A stretch of DNA of 64,000 bases from Bacillota bacterium. GTDB lineage: Bacteria; Bacillota; Clostridia; Acetivibrionales; JAEZXR01. Below are positions 25,831 through 36,131 of this stretch, piece after piece (positions within the stretch are counted from its first letter, which is position 1; each line of letters opens with the position of its first letter). The notes under the pieces were generated by a model. That model had not been told where the DNA came from. It ran no database searches and saw nothing but the letters and a program-made list of their open reading frames with translations. The stretch is from NCBI GenBank assembly GCA_023419605.1, contig JAEZXR010000137.1:1-64000 (forward strand), written 5' to 3'. A program made the position numbers and the translations under genes.

Positions 25831-26030
25831 GGGAGAAATGGATTTATTCCAGGCAAATTCAATAGCATCGGAAAGCTGCTTTCGAGGGAAACGTCTCTAG
25901 GGACCGAGCAAGAAAGCCCTTTCCTCAGAGGTATTCTCCAATGAATTGCTGCGAACAAATCAAGGTAGAATATACCGCTGATGCGGATATTCGTTGGTCA
26001 GTGAATTTACCTTCCACAAATCCATTTCCC
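25831..26030 (+). ncRNA. Structured leader or inverted-repeat element before PL1 gene
   Basis: Positions 25831-25860 and 26001-26030 form an imperfect 30-nt inverted repeat containing AATGGATTT/AAATCCATT and AAATTCA/TGAATTT. Inside are nested stems such as GAGGGAAA near TTTCCTC and CCGC/GCGG (25976-25987). Just before it, GGATT-CGCT-AATCC forms another hairpin (25813-25826). The 370-nt gap before the lyase has no gene. It may be a cis-regulatory RNA or a small inverted-repeat element. Confidence 0.4.
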
Positions 26031-26116
26031 CCACATATTGGCTTGGCCTGATGCCTGCGGTTCGGTATATGTAGAGATTTGTATAAGCAATCTATCAAGA
26101 GCGTGAGAGGTGGAAG

Positions 26117-29100
26117 ATGAAAAAGATATTTTATCGTGTACTCAGCGTAATGCTATGCCTGGTGGTGTTGTTGCCAACTTATTCAATGGCTTTTGCGGCA
26201 GACAGTGTTGCCGGAAATGCAGCCTTAGCTGCAATACCTGCATTCCCGGGAGCGGAAGGCTTTGGTGCCTATGTAACGGGAGGCCGGGGCGGAGAGGTGT
26301 ACCATGTAACTACATTGGCCAATGACGGGGCGGGTTCCTTTCGGGAAGCTGTGACGACGGGGACGGCACCCAGGACGGTGGTGTTTGATGTCTATGGATA
26401 TATAGAGCTTACTTCGCCGATAAAGACCAACCGCTCCAATCTTACCATTGCCGGCCAAACGGCCCCGGGAGAAGGTGTGACGGTTCGCGGCAATAGTGTA
26501 ACCTTTGAAGATGCCGGCAATATCATCCTGCGCAATATGCGCTTTCGTTCGGGAGTATTAAAAGATACCGGCGGCGGAACCGATGCTGTTTATTTTCATT
26601 ATTGCAACGGCGTGATCATTGACCACTGCAGTTTTTCATGGGGAAGCGATGAAAGCCTTTCCATTAAGGAATCCCGAAATGTAACCACTCAGTGGTCCAT
26701 GATAACTGAAGGCTTTCTTCCTCATTCCATGGGTTCTCTGATTGAATGGAACACCATCACCATGCATCACAATCTTTATGCACATAATAATGACAGAAAT
26801 CCAAAAGCCAAGGGAGATATTGATTTTGTCAACAATGTTGTCTACGACTGGGGGGTAAGCCCTTTAGTTGCAGGGGGAGAGACAGCAGGATGGTGCTATA
26901 TGAATGCGGATTCCAACTATTTCATCTCCGGAGCAAGCACTGTTAAAAACAATTTTGGTATTGACCGCGGAAATGCACAGTTTTCTCTCTATTTAAATAA
27001 CAACCTTTTTGACAATAATAGAGACGGTGCTTTAAACGGTATCGATGTAGGCCGGAACATTATTGAAGAGGGAGCATCGCCGGTAACCCTTGCAAGCACC
27101 CGGTATGATTACCCGAGAGTGAATACGGAAGATGCCCTGAGCGCATTTCATCATGTGGTTGAAAAAGCCGGTGCGTCATTAAAGCGTGACGCGATTGATA
27201 CCAGGGTGATGAACGGTGTTAAAAACCAGACAGGTACGCTCATACTAACCAGCGATGAGGTAGGGGGATATTGTGAGCTGGCTGGCGGAATTACGCCTTT
27301 GGATACAGATGGAGACGGTATGCCGGATGTATGGGAAGATGCCCATGGACTGAACAAGGAGGATGTGGCAGACGGGGCAAAGGACGGAAATGGGGATGGG
27401 TATACAAATCTTGAGGATTATCTCAACCATCTGGTGGTTTCTGAATTTCCTAATTCTCAAATTCCACCCACGTTAAACGGACCGCCAGCAAATCCTGAGG
27501 TGGTAAATTACAAATTTGACTTCGGTGCGGATTCAAGTCAGGTTGCCGAAGGCTATACCCGAGTGTCTGGAATTTCACTTTATAGTGCGGCAGCAGGCTA
27601 TGGATTTGACGGAGTTAGAGGACTGGTGGCCACGGCCGACCGTGGGGCTCCGAATCCATTGAAGCAGGACTTTTGCTATCCGGTGGCCAGTGGGAAAACC
27701 ATTGCATTTGCAGTAGACGTTCCAAAGGGCAGGCACTATGTTAGAGTCATATCCGGAGACAGCACAAACACCAATGAGACCACAGTATCCCTTGAAAATG
27801 GTGTTGCCGGAGACACTTTGAAGTCGGATAAAGGCAGCTTTGCAGAAAAAACATGGTATGTGGATGTAGAAGACGGACAACTGAATGTTACCCTGGGTAA
27901 GGATGCAAGAATCAATGGGCTTGAAGTCTGCACAGTTCCTTCCAATCTGATCCGGGGATCGGTCTCGGATACCCAAGCACGGTTCTCCTGGTCTCCGGTT
28001 AAAACAGCGGTACGCTATGAGGTATACAGAGCGGTGGAGGCTGACGGTACCTATGCGTTCATTGGCAGCAGTATGGCACCGGAATATTCCGATGCTGCGG
28101 TTATGCCGGGAGAAACCTATTATTATAAGGTTTCTGCCATAACGAATACAATAGTTACCGTGCCTTCGGAAATTCTAAGTATTTCGGTTGTGAATTCGGA
28201 AGTGGCCATTCCAAAGGCTCCCACAGGACTTGCGGTGGAGGGGGTAACTCCTGCAACCGTTACCCTCGGCTGGGATAGGGTGGAGGGTGCCCTGCGGTAC
28301 AATATTTATCGATCGGATAAACAAGAGGGGGATTATCGCCGCGTAGGTTCTTCCCATACCAATACCTTTATCGATCCAATAAAAACCGATTTGAATTACT
28401 TTTATAAGGTAACGGCTGTCAATGCAGGAGGAGAATCGGAAAAAACAGCAGCCGTTCTATCCGGCAAAGGGTCTGTTCCTGGAGTACCTACGGGATTGAA
28501 GCTTCATTACGCGGCGGCAGCGGGAATTTCTTTACACTGGACGGCTTCCGGTGAAGCGGAGAAGTATAATATCTATAGAGCCTCTGTACAGGGTTCGGTG
28601 TATGAAAGGGTTGGAACTTCTGAAACCCCAAACTTTGTTGATAAAACAGTAACAACATCAATGTATTATAGTTACAGAATTTCATCGGTAAATTCGGCGG
28701 GAGAATCCGATTTGTCGGAGAGTATCTTAGTGGAATGCAGACCCTTGGAGTATAAATTTGACTTTGGTATGCAGACGAGTCCGGTAGCGGATGGATACAT
28801 CCAAATTTATGGAGCCAATGTGTATAATTCACAGTATGGCTTTAATGACATCAGCGGAATATCCGCAAGGGACAGGACGAAATCCCCCAGTCCGGTAAAC
28901 GACTATGTACTTAGGGATTTTCTTGTGGCAAAGGGAAAGAATTTTCTTGTGGATGTGCCCAATGGATATTACTCGGTAAGTGTAGCCTCGGGGGATGGGA
29001 ATGCTGTCAACGTTACTACGATTACGGTGGAAAATGGTGAAGCGAAAGTCTTTAAGACAGCCGCAGGAATCATACCCTGGGAGAATTGGATCATCCAGGT

Positions 29101-29179
29101 GGAAGACGGGCAGATCACTGTAAATATAGGCGGCGATGGAAGAATAAACGGCCTGATCATTGAAGAGCTTCCGAATTAG
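26117..29179 (+). CDS. Secreted multidomain pectate lyase, family PL1
   Basis: Predicted 1020-residue protein with signal peptide 1-28. The PL1 parallel beta-helix covers about 35-390: FPGAEGFGAYVTGGRGGEVY at its start, then IIDHCSFSWGSDESLSIKES and HHNLYAHNNDRNPKAKG, which carry the calcium and catalytic surface of the family. A DTDGDGMPDVWED calcium loop and a second DGNGDGYTNLEDY follow. A beta-sandwich (about 455-610, opening YKFDFGADSSQVAEGY), three fibronectin type III repeats, and a second copy of the beta-sandwich (YKFDFGMQTSPVADGY) complete the C-terminus. The duplicated sandwiches are probably carbohydrate-binding. It follows a transporter operon and a structured leader. Confidence 0.9.
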   Translation: MKKIFYRVLSVMLCLVVLLPTYSMAFAADSVAGNAALAAIPAFPGAEGFGAYVTGGRGGEVYHVTTLANDGAGSFREAVTTGTAPRTVVFDVYGYIELTSPIKTNRSNLTIAGQTAPGEGVTVRGNSVTFEDAGNIILRNMRFRSGVLKDTGGGTDAVYFHYCNGVIIDHCSFSWGSDESLSIKESRNVTTQWSMITEGFLPHSMGSLIEWNTITMHHNLYAHNNDRNPKAKGDIDFVNNVVYDWGVSPLVAGGETAGWCYMNADSNYFISGASTVKNNFGIDRGNAQFSLYLNNNLFDNNRDGALNGIDVGRNIIEEGASPVTLASTRYDYPRVNTEDALSAFHHVVEKAGASLKRDAIDTRVMNGVKNQTGTLILTSDEVGGYCELAGGITPLDTDGDGMPDVWEDAHGLNKEDVADGAKDGNGDGYTNLEDYLNHLVVSEFPNSQIPPTLNGPPANPEVVNYKFDFGADSSQVAEGYTRVSGISLYSAAAGYGFDGVRGLVATADRGAPNPLKQDFCYPVASGKTIAFAVDVPKGRHYVRVISGDSTNTNETTVSLENGVAGDTLKSDKGSFAEKTWYVDVEDGQLNVTLGKDARINGLEVCTVPSNLIRGSVSDTQARFSWSPVKTAVRYEVYRAVEADGTYAFIGSSMAPEYSDAAVMPGETYYYKVSAITNTIVTVPSEILSISVVNSEVAIPKAPTGLAVEGVTPATVTLGWDRVEGALRYNIYRSDKQEGDYRRVGSSHTNTFIDPIKTDLNYFYKVTAVNAGGESEKTAAVLSGKGSVPGVPTGLKLHYAAAAGISLHWTASGEAEKYNIYRASVQGSVYERVGTSETPNFVDKTVTTSMYYSYRISSVNSAGESDLSESILVECRPLEYKFDFGMQTSPVADGYIQIYGANVYNSQYGFNDISGISARDRTKSPSPVNDYVLRDFLVAKGKNFLVDVPNGYYSVSVASGDGNAVNVTTITVENGEAKVFKTAAGIIPWENWIIQVEDGQITVNIGGDGRINGLIIEELPN

Positions 29180-29441
29180 CCGAAGGGGCTCACTGCTTTG
29201 AAGGTTCTACTTGGGAATTCTTGAAATACTGGAGAAGGAAGGGCAGATCTGTACATAAAAAGATCTACACTTCCTTTCTCCGTATAGGGGTGCTGCCGGG
29301 GGCGGAGCATGGTCATTTGAAGGTTGACATGTCTGTCATGAATGGTATATAGTGGTTTTGATAGATAGAAATCAAAAAAATCTATACGGATATACATTTA
29401 CAAATGATTTTTGGGTGGACCATAGAACCGGGGGACGCAAA
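29180..29441. other. Intergenic stretch with large hairpin
   Basis: GGAGAAGGAAG (about 29231-29241) pairs with CTTCCTTTCTCC (about 29270-29281) around an inner AGATCT/AGATCT stem. No T-run follows on plus, so it may be a message-stabilising hairpin. A promoter for the regulator gene should lie near 29320-29400. Confidence 0.35.
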
Positions 29442-31793
29442 ATGGGGTTTTATAGTAAAGGAATTGGATGTAAACATTCCTATCGGTCTGTTATCTTTTG
29501 GGGGCTGATTCTATCTTATACAACAATATTTCTTTTGCCGAACTTTTTTGCAATTTATACTTATGGAAAATATAGTGCAAATCTCGAGAAAAAGACAGTG
29601 AATTCTTTGGACAACGGACTTTCACAGGTTCAGGATATTATTGACGAACAAATCCGGGAACTGAATGAAATACCTCTGAAAATGTACAGAAACAGGCGGC
29701 TGTATTCGATTCTTGCCGCACAGGACCTGACCCGTTTCACTCCCTATGACTTTTACGAAGGGGTCAGTGAGATTTATAATTATAAAGTGATCAATAGCTT
29801 TGTGGAAAATATTCTTTTTTATAAGCCCAAAAATGATTTTGTCATCAGTACCTCCGTTGCGACGGATTTGGAGACTTATTGCAACAGCATACTTTCTTAC
29901 GAAAATTTTTCCAAAGCTCAGCTCGAACAAAAGTGGACCCAAGAACAGGGAACCTCTATATGGCCGTTGGAAACGATGATAGGAGCCGGAAACAACATAA
30001 AGTCAAAAAGGATTACCTATGTCCATAGCCTTGCCCATGACGGAGTGAACAATATGGATGTACGGCTTATAGCAACCATCAACGAGGAAAGCTTTGAAAA
30101 GCTTTTTAATAAGGTGCTGGATGACTATGAGGGAAGCATCTACCTGACCAACGAAGAGGGACAGATCATAACCTCTCTGGTGAAAGGCGGGGCGGAGGTC
30201 GGCAGGGATTTTTTGCAGATGGTAGCAAACAGTGACAAGCCTTATATGACAACCCGGGTGAACAAAAAGGGGATGCTTGTAACTTCCGTAGAATCAGAAT
30301 ATCTTCGGTGGCATTATATTGCTCTGATTCCCACAGGACAGATTTTCAACGAACTAAACAGCATACGCAACGGTTTTATAGTAGTGATGGCTTTCCTATT
30401 TCTGGGATGTACCTTTTTAATCATCTTTTTCGCGAATATGAACTATAAGCCCGTCCGGAACGTGGTCAGTATGTTGCGGTCGGATCACGGGAAACCCCTT
30501 AAGGGAAGATATACCAATGAATGGAAAGTTATTCAGCATGAGGTCAACTTAGCGTTGAGAGGCAAGAAAACGCTGGAGGATTATATCAGCCAGCAATTGC
30601 CCGTACTGCGGTCCAATTATATTTTACTTCTGATGCGGGGAAGCAGCACCAATAAGACGGCAAATTTTTCCATGTCAAAATCCCTGGAATTGGAAGTGGA
30701 TAAAGGGCCTTTTGCCGTCATGCTGATTTCCATAGACAGCTATAAGGAAATTGCGGGTGTGGATCGGGATATTACTGACGAGGACCTTCTGCTATATAAA
30801 TCTGCGGTTAGAAATGTAGCCGAGGAGCTGTGCATTGAAAATGGAATTGGATATACAACGGAAACCGGTGCGGAGGAGGTAGCCGTCCTGATTTGCTTTG
30901 ATTCGGAGGACCAGACTGCTAATTGGTCTGCTGTTGAGAAAAATGCCAATGTGATACTGGACACCTTCGACCGGCATTTTCATTTGAATTTGACGGTGGG
31001 GATCGGGAAAATTTATCCGAATCTATCCGAAATAAAAAATTCTTTTCGCGAAGCGCAAATTGCACTGGAGTATAAAATCATCAAAGGAAACAATATGGTG
31101 ATCAAATATGAGGATATCAAAGTAGCTCCCGATCTTGCCAATTACTATTCCATGGTGGATGAAAAGAAAATTTTGGATTGTTTGAAGCGGGGAGATATGG
31201 AGGGGATCCGAAACATACTGAATGGGATCATGACGAATTTGAGAGAGAATCCCCCTTCTCTGGATACTGCAAGGTATATATATTTTGAAATCATCAATAC
31301 GGCATTACATGCCTCTAATCTTGTGGGAACGGAAAACTTTCATTTGCTCTCCATCAATACGCGGTTTCAGCGGCTGTTTCACTCGGACACCATAGATCAG
31401 CTCTACGGTGAAACCCTTGAATTTTATAGGGACATCTGCGAATATATCAGCCACCGCAAAGAGAGCAAGAATTTCAAGCTTGCTCATCAAATTCAGGAAT
31501 ATGTGGATGCCCATTATAATGACAGCAACCTCTCATTGGCGATGGTTGCCGACTGTTTTGAACTGTCCAGCAGTTATTTATCACGCTTTTTTAAGGATCA
31601 ATTCGGCTATACCATGAGTGAATATGTTCAAAAAAAGAGGGTGGAGGCTGCAAAGGAACTGATCCGGTCCACCTCCAAAAATATTGTGGACATTGCGGAG
31701 GAAATGGGTTTTGGTAATGTTCACAGTTTTATCAAGACCTTTAAAAAGTATGAGGGGCTTACTCCAGGAGAATTCCGTTCCAAGATTACGTGA
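29442..31793 (+). CDS. Membrane sensor/AraC-family transcriptional regulator
   Basis: Predicted 783-residue regulator. Start 29442 follows GGGGGACG; a GTG frame from 29352 is less likely because the first membrane helix (about residues 20-42) would move far from the N-terminus. Layout matches the paralogue at 19254: extracytoplasmic sensor (about 43-305), second membrane helix (VVMAFLFLGCTFLIIFFANM), long cytoplasmic region, and C-terminal AraC domain (LSSSYLSRFFKDQFGYTMSE, then GLTPGEFRSK). It is downstream of the PL1 gene and probably controls that lyase and its transporter. Confidence 0.87.
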   Translation: MGFYSKGIGCKHSYRSVIFWGLILSYTTIFLLPNFFAIYTYGKYSANLEKKTVNSLDNGLSQVQDIIDEQIRELNEIPLKMYRNRRLYSILAAQDLTRFTPYDFYEGVSEIYNYKVINSFVENILFYKPKNDFVISTSVATDLETYCNSILSYENFSKAQLEQKWTQEQGTSIWPLETMIGAGNNIKSKRITYVHSLAHDGVNNMDVRLIATINEESFEKLFNKVLDDYEGSIYLTNEEGQIITSLVKGGAEVGRDFLQMVANSDKPYMTTRVNKKGMLVTSVESEYLRWHYIALIPTGQIFNELNSIRNGFIVVMAFLFLGCTFLIIFFANMNYKPVRNVVSMLRSDHGKPLKGRYTNEWKVIQHEVNLALRGKKTLEDYISQQLPVLRSNYILLLMRGSSTNKTANFSMSKSLELEVDKGPFAVMLISIDSYKEIAGVDRDITDEDLLLYKSAVRNVAEELCIENGIGYTTETGAEEVAVLICFDSEDQTANWSAVEKNANVILDTFDRHFHLNLTVGIGKIYPNLSEIKNSFREAQIALEYKIIKGNNMVIKYEDIKVAPDLANYYSMVDEKKILDCLKRGDMEGIRNILNGIMTNLRENPPSLDTARYIYFEIINTALHASNLVGTENFHLLSINTRFQRLFHSDTIDQLYGETLEFYRDICEYISHRKESKNFKLAHQIQEYVDAHYNDSNLSLAMVADCFELSSSYLSRFFKDQFGYTMSEYVQKKRVEAAKELIRSTSKNIVDIAEEMGFGNVHSFIKTFKKYEGLTPGEFRSKIT

Positions 31794-31899
31794 GAAAAAG
31801 GGGCAGATAAAATTGTACAAGGCGGGAGGGTTCTCCGAAGGTTCTGCCTGGCAGGCGGGATCATGGAGTTTTCTTATTTATTTATTTTACAGAAATATC

Positions 31900-31938
31900 C
31901 AGGACTCCTGTAGGATTTTTTTATCCTCAGAAGTCCTG
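31900..31938. terminator. Terminator between convergent genes
   Basis: AGGACT (31901-31906) pairs with AGTCCT (31932-31937), with an inner GGAT/ATCC around a T-run. It separates the plus-strand regulator from the minus-strand PL4 gene. Confidence 0.55.
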
Positions 31939-31960
31939 ACTTTGTCATCGGAAACGGCAG

Positions 31961-33646
31961 TTAAATTTCCAGCAAAACCGTATCGTACATAACGGAGCAG
32001 TTGACGGCAGTAAAGGATATGGTATTTTCACCGATGTTTAGCAGCTCTGCATCAAAGGGGATGCAGGTTCTCCGGTATCTGCCGCTGAGCGTGGCGCTGC
32101 GGTAAATGGAATTATCGTTGAGCAAGGTCAGCTCTTTTACCTGAACTTCATTTACTTTTATAACGAAATAAGGCTCTTCTTTGTCGGTCATCACCGCTTT
32201 GGAGATAGCTGCCAGGGCTACGGTTAAAAGTACCTTGCCCTCCAATTGGCGGGCAAGGTTAAATTTTATATTCCATACACCCGGCTGGGTTTGGGCATAA
32301 TACCAATCCTCCTTCTCCACACTTTGTCCGATGGTAAAGGTTAAGGAAGGCGGAGTCCTGGTGGACCATTTGTAATTGCGAAGTTCCCCAGCATATTTAT
32401 AGCCTTCGCAGGTTCTGGTGGCTGTTCCCAGCTGCCAGAGCTTTTTCCTGGAGGGCAGTGCCCAGCGGATTTCTCCAAGGGCGGTGGAGGAAGCATGGAC
32501 AACAACATCATTCACTTCCAATTGCTCCGTTATATCGCCTCCGGTGGCATAGGCGTACAGGGTATAAGTGCCCAAACGCACATTTTTCAGTTCAAAATTG
32601 CCGGAGGCGTCGGTTCTTGTGTAGAAGATGTACCCGGATGACTGCCTTTCGAAGTTTCCTCCGGGGGCGGCCAGCACGATGGTAGCATGGGAACAGTCCT
32701 TTCCGGAGACCGCCAGCCTGCCGGTAACCGTACTGCGAGTCAGGGGATAGAGTTCATGACTGACCCAGGAGTAAGGCCACTTCGCCTGTTCTGCTGCAGC
32801 TCTGGAAAGAGCATCATGAAACAGCTCCTGGCCGTTGGAACCGGCATTGATATAGACGAAGAAAGGACCATAGAATTTTTTCCACCCCACGGGCACATGA
32901 AAGCTGCCGGTTCCGAAATGGGCTCCGGTAAAATAATTGAGGACAATTCCGTCGTAATGTACCAGCAATTCCTGTTTCAATGGGCCGGTAGGATAATATT
33001 CTGTGGACGCCGGGATGACAAAAAAGCCGAAACCGTGGCCGAACTGCCCCCAGGCAGGATTGCTGCTGAAATAGCCCGCGTAGTCATATTTGGAATAAAC
33101 CTCTCCATTGGAATATTTCTCGCCGTCAGGGAGTCGGTAGGTTTCATCCTGAAGGCATTCAAACTGCTCCATATACTTATGGGTGGGCTGCAGTCCCACT
33201 CGTTCCGAATTGCAGGCGTGGTCGAAGATTTTATTGCCAAACCGGTAGACGGTTCGAAATTCACTCAGGGAAAAGCTGGCGTCGGTATTATTGGCAGCTA
33301 CGACATAGGTGTAGATGCCGCTTTCTCCTCTTTTGAGCAAAATATGGTATTCGATATATAAGAGTCCCCGTGTATCGACATAGGCGACATGAGCCGTATC
33401 TCTGCTGTTTTCGATGATGTCGAGGCGGCTGACAAACAGCCTTCGAAAGCTCCCCTCCGCATGATAATCTACATAAAAGGAACGCTTGGCATTGGAATCC
33501 CGGGAGGTTCCGTCAAGATCCTTTATAAGTTCTGTCCCGTTCTTGATCAAAGATTCTACGGAAGCATCCTCTTTAAAGACAATGGAGATCAGGCCATTAG
33601 ACATTTTGCATTTATTTCCTTCGGTTTCCAGAATTACATCCCACAT
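31961..33646 (-). CDS. Rhamnogalacturonan endolyase, family PL4, no signal peptide
   Basis: Predicted 561-residue enzyme, start after AAAGGAGGAG. The PL4 catalytic domain (about 1-310) shows SKYDYAGYFSSNPAWGQFGH and YYPTGPLKQELLVHYDGIVL followed by NYFTGAHFGTGSFHVPVGWK and YGPFFVYINAG. A middle fibronectin-like or polysaccharide-lyase domain (about 325-400, VTGRLAVSGKDCSHATIVLA) and a C-terminal beta-sandwich (about 405-561) complete the standard three-domain layout. PL4 cuts the rhamnose-galacturonate bond by beta-elimination. Most members are secreted; no export signal is visible here, so it probably acts on imported oligosaccharides. It is downstream of GH95 in one operon. Confidence 0.88.
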   Translation of the reverse strand: MWDVILETEGNKCKMSNGLISIVFKEDASVESLIKNGTELIKDLDGTSRDSNAKRSFYVDYHAEGSFRRLFVSRLDIIENSRDTAHVAYVDTRGLLYIEYHILLKRGESGIYTYVVAANNTDASFSLSEFRTVYRFGNKIFDHACNSERVGLQPTHKYMEQFECLQDETYRLPDGEKYSNGEVYSKYDYAGYFSSNPAWGQFGHGFGFFVIPASTEYYPTGPLKQELLVHYDGIVLNYFTGAHFGTGSFHVPVGWKKFYGPFFVYINAGSNGQELFHDALSRAAAEQAKWPYSWVSHELYPLTRSTVTGRLAVSGKDCSHATIVLAAPGGNFERQSSGYIFYTRTDASGNFELKNVRLGTYTLYAYATGGDITEQLEVNDVVVHASSTALGEIRWALPSRKKLWQLGTATRTCEGYKYAGELRNYKWSTRTPPSLTFTIGQSVEKEDWYYAQTQPGVWNIKFNLARQLEGKVLLTVALAAISKAVMTDKEEPYFVIKVNEVQVKELTLLNDNSIYRSATLSGRYRRTCIPFDAELLNIGENTISFTAVNCSVMYDTVLLEI

Positions 33647-33722
33647 TCTATTTTCTCCTCCTTTGCAGTTTGTGCGCTCATATATTCATATAAAAATTAT
33701 TATAAATAAAGCAGTGATTACA

Positions 33723-36131
33723 CTACGGGCAAAAGGTACAATCCGGCTTGGATTGTATTGTGATGCTGTTATCTGGTTGTAATTGAATTTTAAACAACTC
33801 TCCTTTGGACACGGATTTGAGTTCCTTTGTAGTACTGTCATAGAGAGTATATTCCTCGCAGAAATCCGGCAGAATCATAAAGACATCCGTATTGCGCAGG
33901 GCCTTGAGCCGCAAATCCAATTCTTTTTTCTCCCTATTCCATGAAAAGCTTATGGTTCCCGTACAGAAGCGAAAACCATCCACATGGCCCCTGGTGAGGC
34001 TGGTAGGGCAGGCCGGCAGTACCTTGACCAGATCCCTGGATACGAAAAGAAGCATTTCCTGGAGGGCGTTAACGATGCCCATATTGGCGTCCAACTGCAT
34101 GGGCGCTTTATTTCCGCCATCCATATTCATGGTGAGACCCATTCTGCGCCAGTCATTGTGCAGCGTCATAAAGTTGTTCAGCAGGCAGGCTTTGGCGAGG
34201 GTATGGATGCACTCCAGCGCCTTATCGCCCTTTTCAAACCGTGCATAGATGCTGGACATATGGGACAGGGACCAGCCGGTCTGGCTGCCCAGCACCCTTT
34301 TGTCAACGGCCAGCTCGAAGGCGTTTAGCATAGCTTCCTCATCTCTGCGAAGGACATACTCCGTTCCGGGAAATACGGGATAGATATGTGAAATATGCCG
34401 GTGTGCGTAGCGGTCTTCGAAAAAATCGTGCATCCATTCGGTGATGGCTCCGTCTTCATTTTTTTCATATGGAGGAATATGCTCCAGCATCTCTTTCCAT
34501 TTTGAGATTTTTTCCCCGTAAAGTCCTTTTTTCTCTGAAATATCCACCATATTGCAAAGGAGCTCCTTGATGATGGCGAAGTCCATGGTAGCGTTCATCA
34601 CAGAGGGGCAGATATGGGGCATCCTTTCATGAATGGGCTCCGTAAAAAAGTTTTTCGGACTGTTTTCAGGGGATACCGAAGGATAAATTTTATAGTAGCC
34701 GTTGGAATCCATTACCAGATAAGCTTCGTAAAAGGCCAGGGCATTTTCCATAAAGGGAAGTATTTTTTCATGCAGCAGTTCCTCATCCCCCGTGTACAGG
34801 TAATAATTGTAGAAGTGCTGGCAGAGCCAGCCGGCGGCGCCGATCCAGTTCATGATGACGGGGACGATCTGATTGGGCAGGCCCATGCCTGGGGAGCTGC
34901 CGGCGGGTACGTAGATCCCCGGAAGTCCGAAAAGATTTTTAGCGTTTAGCTTGAAGTCCTCCAGCAAATCCGTGTAATACTCAATGACAGGCCGGAGGGT
35001 ATACTCAAGTCCTCCGGTCAACGTATGCCAGTACATCATCTCCAGGTTTTCATTGGCCATATTGTGGCTCCACATCAGATTGTATCCGCCGCCCCAGAGA
35101 CCGTACAGCGGGAAGGGAAGATCCTTTGTGCCACTGATCATGAGATATCTGCCAAAACGCCAGAGCTTTTCCAGAAGCTCGTGGCTGATGCCGTTTTTGT
35201 AAACATCCAGGAGCAGCTCCTCGTTGCAGCAGCTGTTGGATTCTTCCGAAATATTGAGACTGCACGAGTTGAAAAGTTTGCTATGCTCCAGGATATGCCT
35301 TGCCAGGTAGGCTTCATAGCCCTCGTTCATACTGGAGAGCTTTTTTTCCAGACGGCGGAAAGCGGTCTGCCTGTCTTCTTTTATGAAAAAAGCTGCCAAC
35401 AGAGTGGCCTCCGGTGAATTACGGATACAAAGCATCCGGTCCTCTTCTACCGATAGGGCACCGGTGGTGATGATCCGGGCCACGGCGCCGAAATCAGTGC
35501 CGTCATCGTTGGTAAGGGCATAGTAGAGGAAGCTGCCCTGAACCGATATTTGAATACTATCCTTGGTTTCTTCCCTCATTCGGGCCGTATCCGCTCCGAA
35601 GGTTTCATGAAGCTGCATAAAGACGCTGGTGGAAATATCTTCGGAACTTTCGATTTTCAGGGCCAAAATATCATCGGTGCGGGAAACAAAGGTGCGGCGA
35701 CTGAAACTGTTCTCCCCCTCTTTCCAGGTGACGGAAATCTCTGCGGTTTCCATGTTGAGTGTACGGCAATAATGGCTAAAGGGGAGGCGGGTCTCATGGG
35801 AAAGCTTTATATCGCATAAGGGACAGGGGGGGAAGAGCTTGCCGGCGTAGCCTGTTTCCTTCAGTTGGTTGGAGGAATGCCAATTGGCCTCCATATATTT
35901 TCCTTCCTCCATCAGCTTGCGGGCTTCCTCCAGAGAACTGCCGATATCCGGAAGCTCCGATCGTATGCCCCAGTGCCGCAAATGACTATGATTCATCATA
36001 ATGGTTTCATCGGCGATGTTTCCATACACCATTGCGCCGAGGGTACCATTCCCACAGGGCAGAGCCTCGCGCCACATATCCCCATGCCATGAAGCCGGGG
36101 TCATCAGGGAAAGTAGATTATTCTTGTTCAT
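33723..36131 (-). CDS. GH95 alpha-L-fucosidase / alpha-L-galactosidase
   Basis: Predicted 802-residue cytoplasmic enzyme. Family GH95 blocks are all visible: WREALPCGNGTLGAMVYGN (about 20-38), IYPSVSPENSPKNFF near 480, HRHISHIYPVFPGTEYVLRR near 590, TGWSLSHMSSIYARF near 630, and QLDANMGIVNALQEMLL near 690. GH95 members remove alpha-1,2-L-fucose or alpha-L-galactose by an inverting mechanism. In an RG-I locus a role on L-galactose- or fucose-capped side chains is likely. It starts within the stop codon of the upstream remnant (4-nt ATGA-type overlap), so translation was coupled. Confidence 0.88.
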   Translation of the reverse strand: MNKNNLLSLMTPASWHGDMWREALPCGNGTLGAMVYGNIADETIMMNHSHLRHWGIRSELPDIGSSLEEARKLMEEGKYMEANWHSSNQLKETGYAGKLFPPCPLCDIKLSHETRLPFSHYCRTLNMETAEISVTWKEGENSFSRRTFVSRTDDILALKIESSEDISTSVFMQLHETFGADTARMREETKDSIQISVQGSFLYYALTNDDGTDFGAVARIITTGALSVEEDRMLCIRNSPEATLLAAFFIKEDRQTAFRRLEKKLSSMNEGYEAYLARHILEHSKLFNSCSLNISEESNSCCNEELLLDVYKNGISHELLEKLWRFGRYLMISGTKDLPFPLYGLWGGGYNLMWSHNMANENLEMMYWHTLTGGLEYTLRPVIEYYTDLLEDFKLNAKNLFGLPGIYVPAGSSPGMGLPNQIVPVIMNWIGAAGWLCQHFYNYYLYTGDEELLHEKILPFMENALAFYEAYLVMDSNGYYKIYPSVSPENSPKNFFTEPIHERMPHICPSVMNATMDFAIIKELLCNMVDISEKKGLYGEKISKWKEMLEHIPPYEKNEDGAITEWMHDFFEDRYAHRHISHIYPVFPGTEYVLRRDEEAMLNAFELAVDKRVLGSQTGWSLSHMSSIYARFEKGDKALECIHTLAKACLLNNFMTLHNDWRRMGLTMNMDGGNKAPMQLDANMGIVNALQEMLLFVSRDLVKVLPACPTSLTRGHVDGFRFCTGTISFSWNREKKELDLRLKALRNTDVFMILPDFCEEYTLYDSTTKELKSVSKGELFKIQLQPDNSITIQSKPDCTFCP

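Noticed and set aside
32687..33361. Plus-strand open frame of 224 codons
   Set aside because: Antisense to the PL4 lyase; composition of a shadow frame.
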